A stretch of 64,000 nt of DNA from Halarcobacter bivalviorum (lineage in GTDB: Bacteria; Campylobacterota; Campylobacteria; Campylobacterales; Arcobacteraceae): assembly GCF_003346815.1 (NCBI RefSeq), contig NZ_CP031217.1, positions 1,240,001 through 1,304,000 on the forward strand, written 5' to 3'. Below, one piece after another: positions 52,010 through 62,466 of the stretch (the stretch's first letter is position 1; every line of letters starts with the position of its first letter). Position numbers and translations under genes: made by a program. The notes beneath the pieces are model-generated. The model did not search any database. It was given only the letters and a program-made list of their open reading frames with translations, and was not told where the DNA came from.

Positions 52010-53517
52010 TTAATTAAATCCTCTTCTATTGGTATGGAAATTTTTATTTTAGTATTTTCATTTTCACTTATAGCTGTTATTATACCATCTAAGTGTAAAT
52101 TAACAATCATCTTACAGATATATAAACCTAACCCCACACCATTTCTCTCTTCTTTCGTTGAAAAATAGGGTTCGAATATTTTATTTATGATAGAGTCTTC
52201 TATTCCTCCAGCATTATCTTGAATATTTAAATAGAGTCTTCCATTTTCAAAGTTTTGAATTATATCAATTTTTTTATTTGTTATTTTATTTTTATGGAAA
52301 TTTTCTATTGAATTATTCAAAATATTTATGAATAGAGTTTTAAAATCACTTTTGTAAGACATAAATCTTAAATTTTTATTTATCTGAATATTAAAATCAA
52401 TATTCTCTTCTTTAAATTTATTTGAAAAATCTAATTTAAGTTCATCAAAAAACTCTTTTAAATCAAGAGAACTCTTTTGAGAACTTGGTTTTAAGAAGCC
52501 TTGAAACTCTTCTATTGTATTGGAAAGGCTATTTGCTTTGTTTTTTATATTATCTAAGACATCTAGTGTTTCATCTGTTGTAGGCTCATTACCTAAAGAG
52601 TACTCTAACTCTAATTTTTGTGCTTGTATTGAAATATAATTTAAAGGTTGTCTCCACTCATGAGAGAGTCTTTGTAGAGTTTCACTCATAATTGAAAGTT
52701 TAGATTGCTCTTTAATTAATCTATTTTTTATTTCAATCTCTTTTTTAGATGTTTCAACTTGTTCGTTCAAAATATTTTTTTCATCATTTAGAGTAACTTC
52801 ATTTGTAACATCAAAAAGTAAATAAGTATATCCTGTAATATCTCCATATTTATTAAATATTGCTTTAGCTTTTATATCTAACCATAAAGCTTGCTTTAAA
52901 TGGTTATAGCCTTTAAGTTTCCCACTATATTCTTGATATGTTTGTAAAGATTTACTTATATTTTTAAATACAATTGGGTCTATATCTTTATGTATGATTT
53001 TACTATAGTGTTCTGCAATTAAAGAGTTTTTCTCAAAACCAAAAAATTCAATAAAAGCTTTACTTACATTTGTAATATGTCCATGTAAATCTGTGTGCAT
53101 AGAGATTACATAATCATCAATAATTTGTTCATCAGAGATTAAAGATGTAATATCTTTTGTATTTATTACAAAAAGATTTTTATTTAACATCGAAGAGATA
53201 GTTACTTTTAAAAAGATTTTTTGTTTATCTTTTCTTATGCAGGCAATATCAATTTCAGCTTTATATTTTTTTTCTTGAAAATCTTTTATTAATAAATCTT
53301 TGAAAGGTTTTTTATATTCCTCTTCCATAAAATCAATAAACTTTTTTGATTTAAGTTCGTCTTTATTATATCCAAGCATAGGAATAAAGGCATTATTTAG
53401 ATAAACTAATTGTGTATCATAGTCTAAAATACCTATACCATCCCAAGAGTTATTAATAATTTCTTGTAGTTCTTGATTATTTCTTTTTAGTTTCTCTAGT
53501 TCTAACATAATTAACAC
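52006..53517 (-). CDS. Double-PAS sensor histidine kinase
   Basis: This 503-residue soluble kinase has two PAS domains (~15-130 with WDGIGILDYDTQLVYLNNAF, and ~140-255) and a coiled linker. The H box is RLSHEWRQPLNYIS, and the ATPase domain has N box INILNNSIENF, DNAGGI and GVGLGLYICK. The start is GTG at 53517 with AAGG upstream; ATG at 53508 would remove three residues. No response regulator is adjacent on this strand. The stimulus is unknown. Confidence 0.9.
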   Translation of the reverse strand: MLIMLELEKLKRNNQELQEIINNSWDGIGILDYDTQLVYLNNAFIPMLGYNKDELKSKKFIDFMEEEYKKPFKDLLIKDFQEKKYKAEIDIACIRKDKQKIFLKVTISSMLNKNLFVINTKDITSLISDEQIIDDYVISMHTDLHGHITNVSKAFIEFFGFEKNSLIAEHYSKIIHKDIDPIVFKNISKSLQTYQEYSGKLKGYNHLKQALWLDIKAKAIFNKYGDITGYTYLLFDVTNEVTLNDEKNILNEQVETSKKEIEIKNRLIKEQSKLSIMSETLQRLSHEWRQPLNYISIQAQKLELEYSLGNEPTTDETLDVLDNIKNKANSLSNTIEEFQGFLKPSSQKSSLDLKEFFDELKLDFSNKFKEENIDFNIQINKNLRFMSYKSDFKTLFINILNNSIENFHKNKITNKKIDIIQNFENGRLYLNIQDNAGGIEDSIINKIFEPYFSTKEERNGVGLGLYICKMIVNLHLDGIITAISENENTKIKISIPIEEDLIK

Positions 53518-53608
53518 ATAAACCTTATTTCAGTTCTTTTTATTATAATATAAAATCTTTAAACAAGAGTACTTTATTAAAAAAATATAATTTTGAGAGA
53601 AATATTTT

Positions 53609-56314
53609 ATGAAAAAAACAATTACAGTAATTGATACCTTTGGATTTTTATTTAGAGCATATTATGCTTTACCACCTTTAAAATCAAAAAATGGTTTTCC
53701 TACAGGACTTTTAACAGGATTTATGAATTTTATTTCAAATATAGGAAGAGATTTTCAAACAGATTATTTAGTATTTGCCTTAGATTCAAAAGGAGATACT
53801 TTTAGAAAAGAGATTTATAATGAGTATAAATCACATAGACCAGATGTTCCAGAAGATTTATTAAAACAACTTCCAGTGGCAATAGAGTGGATTGAGAAAA
53901 TGGGTTTTCAAATTGCAATGGAAGATGGATATGAGGCAGATGATGTTATTGCTTCAATTGCAAAAGATGCAAAAGAAAAAGATTTAGAAGTAAGAATTGT
54001 TTCTCATGATAAAGATTTATATCAACTAATTGACGATAATAAAGTATATCTTTTTGACCCTATTAAAAAAACAGTGGTAAATGAAGAAAAATGTTTTGAA
54101 AAATATGGAGTAACTCCTTTACAGTTTACAGATTATCAATCTTTATTAGGAGATAGTGCGGATAATGTTCCAGGAGTTAAAGGTGTTGGTGCTAAAACAG
54201 CAGAGGCTTTAATAAAAGAGTATGGAAGTTTAGATAATATTTATGAAAATATTGAAAATATTGAAAAAACAAGATGGAAAAATCTTTTAGTAGAAGGTAG
54301 AGATTTAGCATATGTTTCTAAAAAATTAGTAACACTTTATACAGAATGTCACTGCATTGATGATATTGATAAGTATGTATTACCAGAAGAAAATCCTATC
54401 TTAAAAATAGCAGATACTTTAATAGAATATGATTTAAACAGAATTATTACAAAAGTTGAAAAAGATGGATTAAGTTATAAAACTTCTGTACCTAAAGGTT
54501 ATGAAGAAAAAACATTAGAAACAAAAAAAGAGATAAAAACAGAATTTATTCTTTTAAATGATGAAAAAGAGCTTTTAAAAATAGTAGCATCAATTCCAGA
54601 AATTGCAATAGTTGCTTTTGATACAGAAACGACAGATTTAGATGTACGACATGCTTCTTTAGTGGGATTTTCTTTCTCTTTTGAAGAAGGCAAAGGTTAT
54701 TATGTCCCAATAGGACATTACTATTTAGGTGTTCCAAATCAAGTTTCAAAAGAAGTAGCAAAAGAGGCTATAGAAATTTTAAATAAAAGAAAACTAGTTC
54801 TTCAAAATTTTAAATATGATTATGCAATTATAAAAAATCAATTAGGAATAGAGTTAAATCTTTATGCTGATACAATGATTTTAGCTTGGCTTTTAGATAC
54901 AAGTTCAAAAGTAGGGCTAGATGCTTTAGCTTTAAAATATTTTGACCATGAAATGATAAGTTTTAAAGATGTGGTAAAAAAAGGTGAAAACTTCTCAAAT
55001 GTAGATATAAATGAAGCTTGTAAATATGCAGCAGAAGATGCTCTAATAACTAGAAATATCTATTTTAAACTTCTTGATGAATTTAAAGAGAAAGAGTGCG
55101 AGCATTTAATCCAACTAGCTCATGATGTAGAGTTTGATTTTATTTATGTTTTGGCAAATATGGAAGAGAATGGAATAAAATTAGATGTTAAAAAACTTGA
55201 AGAGTTAAAAGAAAAAAATAATTTACATATTCAAGAGTTAAAATCAAAGATTTATAGTAGTGCAGGGTGTGAATTTAATATAAACTCTCCTAAACAGCTT
55301 GGAGAAGTACTTTTTGATACTTTAAAACTTCCTCCTTCAAAAAAGACAAAAAGTGGATATAGTACAAATGAAGTAGTTTTACAAAAGCTATATAATGAGC
55401 ATGAAGTTGTTCCTTATCTTCTAGAATATAGAGAGGCATTTAAACTTCAATCAACATATATTGAACCTTTAATTGAGTTTGCTTCAAAAGATGAAAATAA
55501 TAGAATTTATACTTCATTTTTACAAACAGGAACTGCAACGGGAAGACTTAGTTCAAAAAATCCAAATTTACAAAATATTCCAGTAAGAACAGAAGCTGGT
55601 GCTCAAATTAGAAGTGTATTTATTCCAAAAGAAGGGTATAAACTAGTAGGTATTGATTATTCTCAAATAGAGTTAAGACTTCTTGCTCATTTTAGTAAAG
55701 ATAAGGCTTTAGTTGATGCTTTTAACAACAATTTAGATATTCATCATCAAACAGCAGTTAAAATTTTCGGGGAAGAAGAAGCAAAAGAGAAAAGATCAAT
55801 TGCAAAATCAATTAACTTTGGATTGCTTTATGGAATGGGAAGTAGAAAACTTGCTGATACTTTAGGTATTTCTACAAAAGAAGCTAAACAGTATATTGAT
55901 TCATATTTTAAAGCTTTTGTTAGCGTAAAAGATTATTTTAAATCAGTAGAAGATGGTTCTTTAGATAATGGGTATGTAGAGACTTTACTTAAAAGAAAAA
56001 GATTATTTGATTTTGATTCAGCTAATGCGATGATGAGAGCAGCATTTTTAAGAGAATCTGTAAATACACTTTTTCAAGGAAGTGCTGCAGATTTAATAAA
56101 ACTTTCAATGATTAAAATCTACAAAGAGTTTAAAAATAGCGAAGATATAAAAATGCTATTACAAATTCATGATGAACTTATATTCGAAGTAAAAGAGACA
56201 GAAGTAGATAAAATAACTAATCGATTAGTTGAAATAATGGAAAATATTTATACTTTAGAAATACCGTTAAAGGTGTCAAAAAGTGTAGGTTTAACTTGGC
56301 AAGAATTAAAATAG
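53609..56314 (+). CDS. polA: DNA polymerase I
   Basis: PolA (901 residues) removes RNA primers and fills gaps. The N-terminal 5'-3' exonuclease (~1-290) has DTFGFLFRAYYALPPL, EADDVIA and GDSADNVPGVKGVG. The 3'-5' proofreading domain (~310-480) keeps FDTETTDLD, DTMILAWLLD and YAAEDALIT, so proofreading looks intact, unlike in many relatives with decayed exonuclease sites. The polymerase domain (~500-901) has GIDYSQIELRLLAHF and the C-terminal HDELIFEV. A full-length protein, no intein. Confidence 0.97.
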   Translation: MKKTITVIDTFGFLFRAYYALPPLKSKNGFPTGLLTGFMNFISNIGRDFQTDYLVFALDSKGDTFRKEIYNEYKSHRPDVPEDLLKQLPVAIEWIEKMGFQIAMEDGYEADDVIASIAKDAKEKDLEVRIVSHDKDLYQLIDDNKVYLFDPIKKTVVNEEKCFEKYGVTPLQFTDYQSLLGDSADNVPGVKGVGAKTAEALIKEYGSLDNIYENIENIEKTRWKNLLVEGRDLAYVSKKLVTLYTECHCIDDIDKYVLPEENPILKIADTLIEYDLNRIITKVEKDGLSYKTSVPKGYEEKTLETKKEIKTEFILLNDEKELLKIVASIPEIAIVAFDTETTDLDVRHASLVGFSFSFEEGKGYYVPIGHYYLGVPNQVSKEVAKEAIEILNKRKLVLQNFKYDYAIIKNQLGIELNLYADTMILAWLLDTSSKVGLDALALKYFDHEMISFKDVVKKGENFSNVDINEACKYAAEDALITRNIYFKLLDEFKEKECEHLIQLAHDVEFDFIYVLANMEENGIKLDVKKLEELKEKNNLHIQELKSKIYSSAGCEFNINSPKQLGEVLFDTLKLPPSKKTKSGYSTNEVVLQKLYNEHEVVPYLLEYREAFKLQSTYIEPLIEFASKDENNRIYTSFLQTGTATGRLSSKNPNLQNIPVRTEAGAQIRSVFIPKEGYKLVGIDYSQIELRLLAHFSKDKALVDAFNNNLDIHHQTAVKIFGEEEAKEKRSIAKSINFGLLYGMGSRKLADTLGISTKEAKQYIDSYFKAFVSVKDYFKSVEDGSLDNGYVETLLKRKRLFDFDSANAMMRAAFLRESVNTLFQGSAADLIKLSMIKIYKEFKNSEDIKMLLQIHDELIFEVKETEVDKITNRLVEIMENIYTLEIPLKVSKSVGLTWQELK

Positions 56315-56418
56315 TACCTAAATAATGTATAATAAATTTATTTTTTAATAATTTTTCTTTGACAATTGTAAAGATTTTAGATAAAATAATGGAAATTTAA
56401 TAAATAAAGAGTGATATT

Positions 56419-57117
56419 ATGCTTAAAACTTTAAAAAACATAAGAAAACTATATAATGCAAAGCTATTAGTAGTAAGTAACGATGACGAAGTTAAAACTA
56501 GTATAGAAGCAGAATTTGATGATTACTTTAAAGAATTAGTATTAGTGAAAAGTTCAAAAGAGGCTGTTTCTTTAATGAAAAATAACAGCTTTGATATGGC
56601 AATAATTGATACTAATATTGAAGCAAAAGATTTTGATGAAGCATGCTCAAGTATTACTCAAGTAGCACCTACTTTACCTAAAATAATTATTTCTGATAGA
56701 GGAAGTAATGAAGATATTGTTACTGCAATAAATAACAGTGCATATACATTTTTAACTAAACCATTAAGACCTGAAGATATTAGGTTATCTGTAATTATGT
56801 GTTTAAACCAAACAAAAAGAGGAGATAAAGTAGAATTCAATAATGGAATCTATTTTGATGAATATAGAGATCAATTTTTTAAATCAGGTGGTAATCTTAT
56901 AGATTTCACAAGATTAGAAAAAGGATTTATGAAACTTCTTATTGCTAAAAGAGGTGAAGTTGTAGATTATGATACAATTAAAAGTGTTGTTTGGAAAGGT
57001 AAGAATATGTCTATTTATACAATGAGAAATATTGTAAATAAAATTAGACAAAAAACTTATTATGAAATTGTTAGAAATCATTCTAATAAAGGGTATACTT
57101 TAGAATTTAAAGATTGA
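56419..57117 (+). CDS. OmpR-type response regulator (diverged receiver)
   Basis: This 232-residue protein has a receiver domain in which the acidic pair is SNDDEV, the phosphoacceptor lies in DMAIIDTNIEAKD, and the lysine in LTKPLRPED. The usual MP-x-x-G after the phosphoacceptor is missing, so the receiver is diverged and may not be phosphorylated in the standard way. The winged helix (~145-232) ends KGYTLEFKD. It starts a run of small genes ending in a receiver-PAS protein. Confidence 0.85.
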   Translation: MLKTLKNIRKLYNAKLLVVSNDDEVKTSIEAEFDDYFKELVLVKSSKEAVSLMKNNSFDMAIIDTNIEAKDFDEACSSITQVAPTLPKIIISDRGSNEDIVTAINNSAYTFLTKPLRPEDIRLSVIMCLNQTKRGDKVEFNNGIYFDEYRDQFFKSGGNLIDFTRLEKGFMKLLIAKRGEVVDYDTIKSVVWKGKNMSIYTMRNIVNKIRQKTYYEIVRNHSNKGYTLEFKD

Positions 57118-57153
57118 TATTTTTAAATTGATATTTTTTATATGAAGTAGAAT

Positions 57154-57354
57154 ATGGAAGAACAAATATTATCTAAAAGTGAATTAATTCAACTTTTTGA
57201 AGATGAAGTTATCATTGACTCAGGTAAAGCTTGGTTAATGAATGGCAAAGAGATTGAAATAATTGCTTTACATGATGTTGAACCCAAATATTTACAAGAT
57301 GTATCTAACGCAAAATTTTATAAAGTAATACATAAAGAAGAGAGGAGAAGATAA
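57154..57354 (+). CDS. Small conserved-looking hypothetical protein
   Basis: This 66-residue protein (MEEQILSKSELIQLFEDEVI at its start) has no recognised motif. It is acidic at the N-terminus and basic at the end (HKEERRR), with an alternating strand pattern (GKAWLMNGKEIEIIALHDV). It is 36 bp after the regulator and 2 bp before a zinc-ribbon gene, so it is probably part of a four-gene unit. The GAATATGG context gives only a weak ribosome-binding site. Confidence 0.65.
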   Translation: MEEQILSKSELIQLFEDEVIIDSGKAWLMNGKEIEIIALHDVEPKYLQDVSNAKFYKVIHKEERRR

Positions 57355-57356
57355 TA

Positions 57357-57617
57357 ATGTCACATTGTCCATATTGTGGTAAAAAAATTGCAATGAGTAA
57401 GGCTTTTTGTTCAAGAAGCTGTAAAGAGAATTATTTTCAATTAATTGCAATTCAAGTACCTAAACCATTTTTAAAAAGAATCTTTGTTTTCTGTACGCCT
57501 GAACAAAGAGAAGTGGAAATAGAAAACTTCGGGAATAGACATGGCTGGAGAATTGATCTATTGCAGAAAAAAATTGAAGAATTGGCAATAGAATATGGAT
57601 ATATCGAGTCAAATTAA
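57357..57617 (+). CDS. Small zinc-ribbon protein
   Basis: This 86-residue protein opens with a four-cysteine zinc site, C-P-Y-C-G (residues 4-8) and F-C-S-R-S-C (17-22), like the treble-clef fingers of YacG or FCS-type proteins. It ends in a helical, charged tail. Its last 23 bases overlap the next gene, a receiver-PAS protein. It may be a regulator, or bind nucleic acid or a signalling partner. Function unknown. Confidence 0.7.
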   Translation: MSHCPYCGKKIAMSKAFCSRSCKENYFQLIAIQVPKPFLKRIFVFCTPEQREVEIENFGNRHGWRIDLLQKKIEELAIEYGYIESN

Positions 57618-58881
57618 AAATTATTCTGACACTATTTTAAATCAATCAACAATACTTTATTTAGAAGCTGATGAATCTATAAGAAAAGAAACTCTTTCAA
57701 TATTTGAAAAAATATTTGAAAAAGTTTTGGTTGGAGCTGATGGAAAAGAGGGGTTAGATCTATTTAATCAACATAAGTCAGAAATTGACTTAATCTTAAC
57801 AGATATCGAGATGCCTATTCTTGATGGAATAAATTTTATTTCTAAAATAAGAGAAGTTGATTTAGATATACCTGTTCTTGTAGTTACAGTTTTTAACGAC
57901 ATAAATCAATTATTAAACACTATTAAATTAAAAATTACTGACTATATTGTAAAACCTATGCAATTAAATACAACTCTTAAAATCATGACTAAGATTTTAG
58001 AGGATATTGCAAATCAAAAATTAGTAGAAAAACAAAGAAATGAACTAGTTATTTATAAAGATATTCTAGATAAAGAGAATTTAGTTAGTGAAACTGATTT
58101 AGATGGTAATATCACTTATGCCAATGAAATTTTTTGTAAAATATCTGGGTATACTCAAGAAGAATTAATTGGTAAACCACATAATATAGTTAGACATCCT
58201 GATGTTTCTAAAGAGTTATATAAAAATCTTTGGGAAACTATTCAAAGTAAGCATACTTGGAAAGGTAAATTAAAAAATCAAGCCAAAGATGGTACTACTT
58301 ACTATGTACAAGCTACAATTTTTCCTATTTTAGATGCAGAAGGTAATATTGAAAAATATGTAGGAAGTCGATTTTTAATTACAGAACAAGAAGAAGAAAA
58401 GCATAAACTAAAAAAATATATTATGCATCAAAAGTCTCAAAAAGTAAAACATGAAAAACAGCTACAAGAAGAGTTTCATGATGCAGTACATGCTGCGAAA
58501 ATGGAAAATGATGAGAAAATGGCTAAATTTATTCAAGGACTTAATGAACAAATTAAAAGTCTTAGAGAAAAGCATACAGATGATAAAGGTAGAATCTTAT
58601 CTTTAGAAAGAAAATATAAAGAATCAACTGAAAAACTTGATAATATGCAAAAATTATATCAAGAAAAAGTCGAGAAACTTCATAAAACAGCAATTATATC
58701 TTTAGAAAAATATAATAGTTTTAAAAAGAAAAATATACTTATTACTGAAAAAATTGAGAAATCACAAGAAGCAATTAAAACCTTACAAGGTTATATTGAT
58801 GAGTATAGAAAAAAGATAGCAGATTTAGAAGATTTAATAGAAGCCTATGAGAAACAATATGGAAAGATTACCGTTAGGTAG
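57595..58881 (+). CDS. Receiver-PAS-coiled-coil signalling protein
   Basis: This 428-residue protein has an N-terminal receiver (~15-135; LEADES, LILTDIEMPILDG, VVTVFND, VKPMQLNT). A PAS domain of the aerotaxis (Aer) type follows (~160-270, with GKPHNIVRHPDVS as in Aer-like FAD- or haem-binding PAS). A long coiled coil (~275-428) ends the protein. No kinase, cyclase or methyl-accepting module follows, so the output must be through protein interaction. It overlaps the zinc-ribbon gene by 23 bp. Confidence 0.88.
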   Translation: MDISSQIKNYSDTILNQSTILYLEADESIRKETLSIFEKIFEKVLVGADGKEGLDLFNQHKSEIDLILTDIEMPILDGINFISKIREVDLDIPVLVVTVFNDINQLLNTIKLKITDYIVKPMQLNTTLKIMTKILEDIANQKLVEKQRNELVIYKDILDKENLVSETDLDGNITYANEIFCKISGYTQEELIGKPHNIVRHPDVSKELYKNLWETIQSKHTWKGKLKNQAKDGTTYYVQATIFPILDAEGNIEKYVGSRFLITEQEEEKHKLKKYIMHQKSQKVKHEKQLQEEFHDAVHAAKMENDEKMAKFIQGLNEQIKSLREKHTDDKGRILSLERKYKESTEKLDNMQKLYQEKVEKLHKTAIISLEKYNSFKKKNILITEKIEKSQEAIKTLQGYIDEYRKKIADLEDLIEAYEKQYGKITVR

Positions 58882-59692
58882 TCTTTCTTTTTTTATCTAC
58901 AATAAATAAAACACTTAAACTAAATATTGCAAATATTCCTGAGATTAACATTCCCATTGTTAACCAATCACTATAAATAAATCCCAATTGAACATCAGGT
59001 TCTCTAAATAGTTCCGCAATAATTCTTGCTAAAGAGTATAATACTCCATACATGATTGCTAACTGTCCATCAAAGCTCTTTTTATTTCTTATTATATAAA
59101 GAATAGCAAAAATTAAAAGACCCTCTAAAACTGCTTCATATAGTTGAGAAGGATGTCTTAATATTCCATTTACATAAATTCCCCAAGAAACATCTGTAGC
59201 TCTTCCTACTAACTCTTGATTAAAGAAGTTCCCAATTCTTCCAAAAACATATCCTGCACTAATACCTAATACAGCAATATCAGCTAAAAACCAAAAAGAT
59301 ACTTTATGCTTTTTACAAAATAGTAATGAAGCAATTAAGAATCCTATAAAAGCTCCATGATAACTCATACCAGAGATACCTGTAAACTCTCCATTAATGA
59401 AAGGATTAAATATTTGCCAAGGATGTGTTAAATAGTACATAGAATTTGGATCATAAAAAATTATATATCCTAATCTTGCACCTAAAATAACACCAATTTC
59501 AACCCACCAAATATATGAATCAAAAAGGTCATTTGAAATAGGTAGCTTATCTTTTTTAATTAACCATTTAGCTACAAAAATAGCAGATAAAAGGGCTAAG
59601 GCATACATGATTCCATACCAGTGTACGGCTATAGAACCAAGATTAAAAGCTACGGGGTCAAAATGAGAATATATATTTTGCCAAAGTTCCAT
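58874..59692 (-). CDS. lgt: Prolipoprotein diacylglyceryl transferase
   Basis: Lgt (272 residues) moves diacylglycerol from phosphatidylglycerol to the lipobox cysteine. It has seven transmembrane segments and the signature GRIGNFFNQELVGRATDVSWGIYV, with the essential arginines. HWYGIMYALALL near the N-terminus and SYHGAFIGFLIA are conserved. It overlaps the end of the upstream Fe-S gene by one base and the convergent gene by 8 bp. Confidence 0.96.
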   Translation of the reverse strand: MELWQNIYSHFDPVAFNLGSIAVHWYGIMYALALLSAIFVAKWLIKKDKLPISNDLFDSYIWWVEIGVILGARLGYIIFYDPNSMYYLTHPWQIFNPFINGEFTGISGMSYHGAFIGFLIASLLFCKKHKVSFWFLADIAVLGISAGYVFGRIGNFFNQELVGRATDVSWGIYVNGILRHPSQLYEAVLEGLLIFAILYIIRNKKSFDGQLAIMYGVLYSLARIIAELFREPDVQLGFIYSDWLTMGMLISGIFAIFSLSVLFIVDKKRKTT

Positions 59693-60987
59693 TAGTCTAG
59701 TGCTTCCGCTATTAATTCTATTGGGTTTTTAAACTGTACGTCTACATCTGCTTGATGTAAAGAGTTTGTAATTTGCATTCTACATGCAGAACACTCAGCA
59801 CTAACAATTTGTGCTTTTGTATCTTTAATCATTGCAGCTTTTGGCATACCAGCAGCTTTTGCAAAATCATATTTTTCTGTTTGCATTGTAACTCCACCAA
59901 ATCCACAACATCTATTTGAGTCACTCATCTCTTTTAATGTATAGTTTTGCTTTAAAAGATTTCTTGGTTCTTGCCAAACACCTTGCATTTTTTTAGCATG
60001 ACATGGATCATGATAAGTTACAAGTTCATCCATTTTTTTATTAGATTTTGCAAGTAAATCTTTTAATTGTGTAGAATTTTCAAGCCATTTTGTAGCCATA
60101 AATACTTTTTTAGAGATTTTAGCTGCTCTTGCTTTCCATTCTGGTTGGTCATGTAAATAGTGTTCCCAATCTTGATTAATCATTGCTGAACAAGTTGCTT
60201 CAGGAATAATAATTGCATCTACATCATCAATCCAAGTTTCAAAATACTCAATATTATGTTTTACAAGAAAATCAACAGTATCAAAAGCTCCTGTAAAATA
60301 TGCAGGTGCTCCACAACATAGCTGTTTTTTAGGAATAAAAATATCTAGCTCTAATTTTTTTAAGATTTTTACTAAAGAATCACCTGTATTAGTGTAAGTA
60401 TAGTTACTCATACAACCAATAAAAATAGCAACTTTATTTTTTTTCTCTTCTTCTTGTTTTTTGTGTTTTGCAAAAATTGTTTCTGGATATTTATTTAAAA
60501 ATGATTTTGAGTCAGCATAAGGTAAAGCTCTATCTTTTTTTACAATTGGTAGAGAAAATCTAGGAAGTGCTGATTTTTTTGTTTCATTGATTTTTAAAGC
60601 ACAAGTTTGGAACATCCAACCAAGTTTTGATAAGAAATCCATAGTTTTTCTATGTCTTAAAAGGAAGAAAAACAATCTTTTATACCAAGCAATACCATAT
60701 TTTTTTGCAATATCACTTCTTACTTGCTCAATAATCATATCTGTTGGTAAATCATTTGGACAGGCTTCTACACAGTTTGTACATAGAAAACATGACTCAA
60801 AAATATCTTTTGCATTTTTATCAAGCTCTAATTCATTTCTTTCATATGCACCTAATAAATCAATAAATCCTCTAGGACTTGTCGCTTCATCTTGATTGAT
60901 ATTAAAAATAGTACATACAGGTTTACATTTACCACATTTCACACATTCATCTGAAATTGAAGTATAGTCAAATTTTTTTGTAGCCAC
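59692..60987 (-). CDS. Fe-S reductase subunit with CCG domains (GlpC/GlcF-like)
   Basis: This 431-residue protein has two 4Fe-4S motifs near the N-terminus (CVKCGKCKPVC and CFLCTNCVEACP), then two cysteine-rich CCG domains (LCCGAPAYFTG and CCGFGGV) as in heterodisulfide reductase HdrB, GlpC and the glycolate oxidase subunit GlcF. It carries electrons from a flavin dehydrogenase to the quinone pool. Its flavin partner (GlcD or LldD type) is not in the window, so the substrate is undetermined. Confidence 0.88.
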   Translation of the reverse strand: MATKKFDYTSISDECVKCGKCKPVCTIFNINQDEATSPRGFIDLLGAYERNELELDKNAKDIFESCFLCTNCVEACPNDLPTDMIIEQVRSDIAKKYGIAWYKRLFFFLLRHRKTMDFLSKLGWMFQTCALKINETKKSALPRFSLPIVKKDRALPYADSKSFLNKYPETIFAKHKKQEEEKKNKVAIFIGCMSNYTYTNTGDSLVKILKKLELDIFIPKKQLCCGAPAYFTGAFDTVDFLVKHNIEYFETWIDDVDAIIIPEATCSAMINQDWEHYLHDQPEWKARAAKISKKVFMATKWLENSTQLKDLLAKSNKKMDELVTYHDPCHAKKMQGVWQEPRNLLKQNYTLKEMSDSNRCCGFGGVTMQTEKYDFAKAAGMPKAAMIKDTKAQIVSAECSACRMQITNSLHQADVDVQFKNPIELIAEALD

Positions 60988-61088
60988 TTTTTATAACCTT
61001 AGTTATTTATTTTAAAATTAATTATATTTCTTAAATTGTGGGGATTATACTATAAAAAGTGTTAATACTTTGTAAGAAAAGTGCATAA

Positions 61089-61116
61089 TTTTCTAAGACT
61101 AAATTGTCTTAGAAAA
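61089..61116 (-). terminator. hemN terminator
   Basis: TTTTCTAAGAC (61089-61099) pairs perfectly with GTCTTAGAAAA (61106-61116) around a 6-nt loop. The hemN stop codon is inside the structure, and the coding strand ends in a run of T within the stem. Confidence 0.6.
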
Positions 61117-62466
61117 TCTTCTTTTGTTTTCTGGAATTTTATTTAAATATGCATCAAATGGCATACAAATATTTCTAATTAGCATTGTTCCAGTAGTTGA
61201 AACTTGGATTTTATCTTCTGTAATCTCAACAAGTTCTGCCTCAACAAACTCTGCTAAGGCTTCAAGAGCATCATTGAAATACTCTTTAAAAGAGATGTTA
61301 AATGTCTCTTCAACTCTTTTAATATTTAAAGAGAAGTTACTCATAAGTTCCATAATTACATATTGTCTTAAAATATCATCATCACTTAATTTATAACCTT
61401 TAAAAATTGGTAAATCACCATTATCAATAGCTGCTTCGTACTGTTTTAAATCTTTGAAGTTTTGTGCATAATAATCTACACCATTTCCAATAGAAGTTAC
61501 ACCAATACCAATTAAATCAGCACCACCTTTTGTTGTATAGCCTTGAAAGTTTCTATGAAGTTCACCTTTTTCAATTGCTTTAAAAAGTTCATCTTCTGGT
61601 TTAGCAAAGTGATCCATCCCAACCATGTTATAACCATTTGTAGTAAAAAACTCAATAGTATCTTTTAAAATTTCTAATTTTTCAGATGGAGGAGCAAATG
61701 TTGATTCATCAAATTTTCTCATTGTTTTCATAAGCCATGGAACATGAGCATAATTAAATACAGCTAATCTATCTGGATTTAACTTGATTACTTGCTCAAT
61801 TGTCTCATGAAATGTTTTTTTATTTTGATGAGGAAGTCCATAAATTAAATCTATATTTATAGATTTAATTCCTGCTTCCCTTGCTATATTCATTACATTT
61901 TGTGTAGTTTCATATGGTTGAATTCTATGAATTGTTTTTTGAACCTCTTCATTTAAATCTTGAACACCAAAGCTTAGTCTATTAAAACCACCAGCTTTAA
62001 GTACATTCATATGTTCTTTAGTAAAATATCTTGGGTCAACTTCACATGAAATCTCAGCATCTTCACTAAAATTAGGGAAAACAGTTTTTATCATAGAGAT
62101 TACTTCTTGTAGCTGAGTAGGAGAGAAATATGTTGGAGTTCCTCCTCCAAAGTGCATTTGTGTTACAACTCTTTTAGTATTCAAGTGTTTTTTTAAAATA
62201 TTTAACTCTTTTTGCAAATACTCTAAATATCTTACTTTTTTATCTTCTTTTGATGTAAAAATAACATTACATCCACAGAAATAACAAGCAGACCTACAAA
62301 AAGGTAGATGTACATATAAAGATAAACTTCTAGTATCTTCTTGATTTTTAAAGTAGTTAATTAAATCATCTTGAGTGAACTCTTCAGAAAACTCAGGTGC
62401 AGTTGGATATGAAGTATATCTAGGTCCTGGTCTTGAATATTTTTCAAATTTTTTAAAATCAATCAT
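61099..62466 (-). CDS. hemN: Oxygen-independent coproporphyrinogen III oxidase
   Basis: HemN (455 residues) is a radical SAM enzyme that decarboxylates coproporphyrinogen III in haem synthesis without oxygen. The cluster-binding motif is [10 protein letters not shown] (CxxxCxxC with the extra Cys of true HemN). GGGTPT and the N-terminal [11 protein letters not shown] are present, which distinguish HemN from the haem chaperone HemW. It overlaps the 3' end of argF by 8 bp. Consistent with microaerobic growth. Confidence 0.96.
   Translation of the reverse strand: MIDFKKFEKYSRPGPRYTSYPTAPEFSEEFTQDDLINYFKNQEDTRSLSLYVHLPFCRSACYFCGCNVIFTSKEDKKVRYLEYLQKELNILKKHLNTKRVVTQMHFGGGTPTYFSPTQLQEVISMIKTVFPNFSEDAEISCEVDPRYFTKEHMNVLKAGGFNRLSFGVQDLNEEVQKTIHRIQPYETTQNVMNIAREAGIKSINIDLIYGLPHQNKKTFHETIEQVIKLNPDRLAVFNYAHVPWLMKTMRKFDESTFAPPSEKLEILKDTIEFFTTNGYNMVGMDHFAKPEDELFKAIEKGELHRNFQGYTTKGGADLIGIGVTSIGNGVDYYAQNFKDLKQYEAAIDNGDLPIFKGYKLSDDDILRQYVIMELMSNFSLNIKRVEETFNISFKEYFNDALEALAEFVEAELVEITEDKIQVSTTGTMLIRNICMPFDAYLNKIPENKRRFSKTI

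Noticed and set aside
61099-62466. HemW (haem chaperone)
   Set aside because: The extra Cys of CxxxCxxCxC and the N-terminal [11 protein letters not shown] are typical of true HemN.
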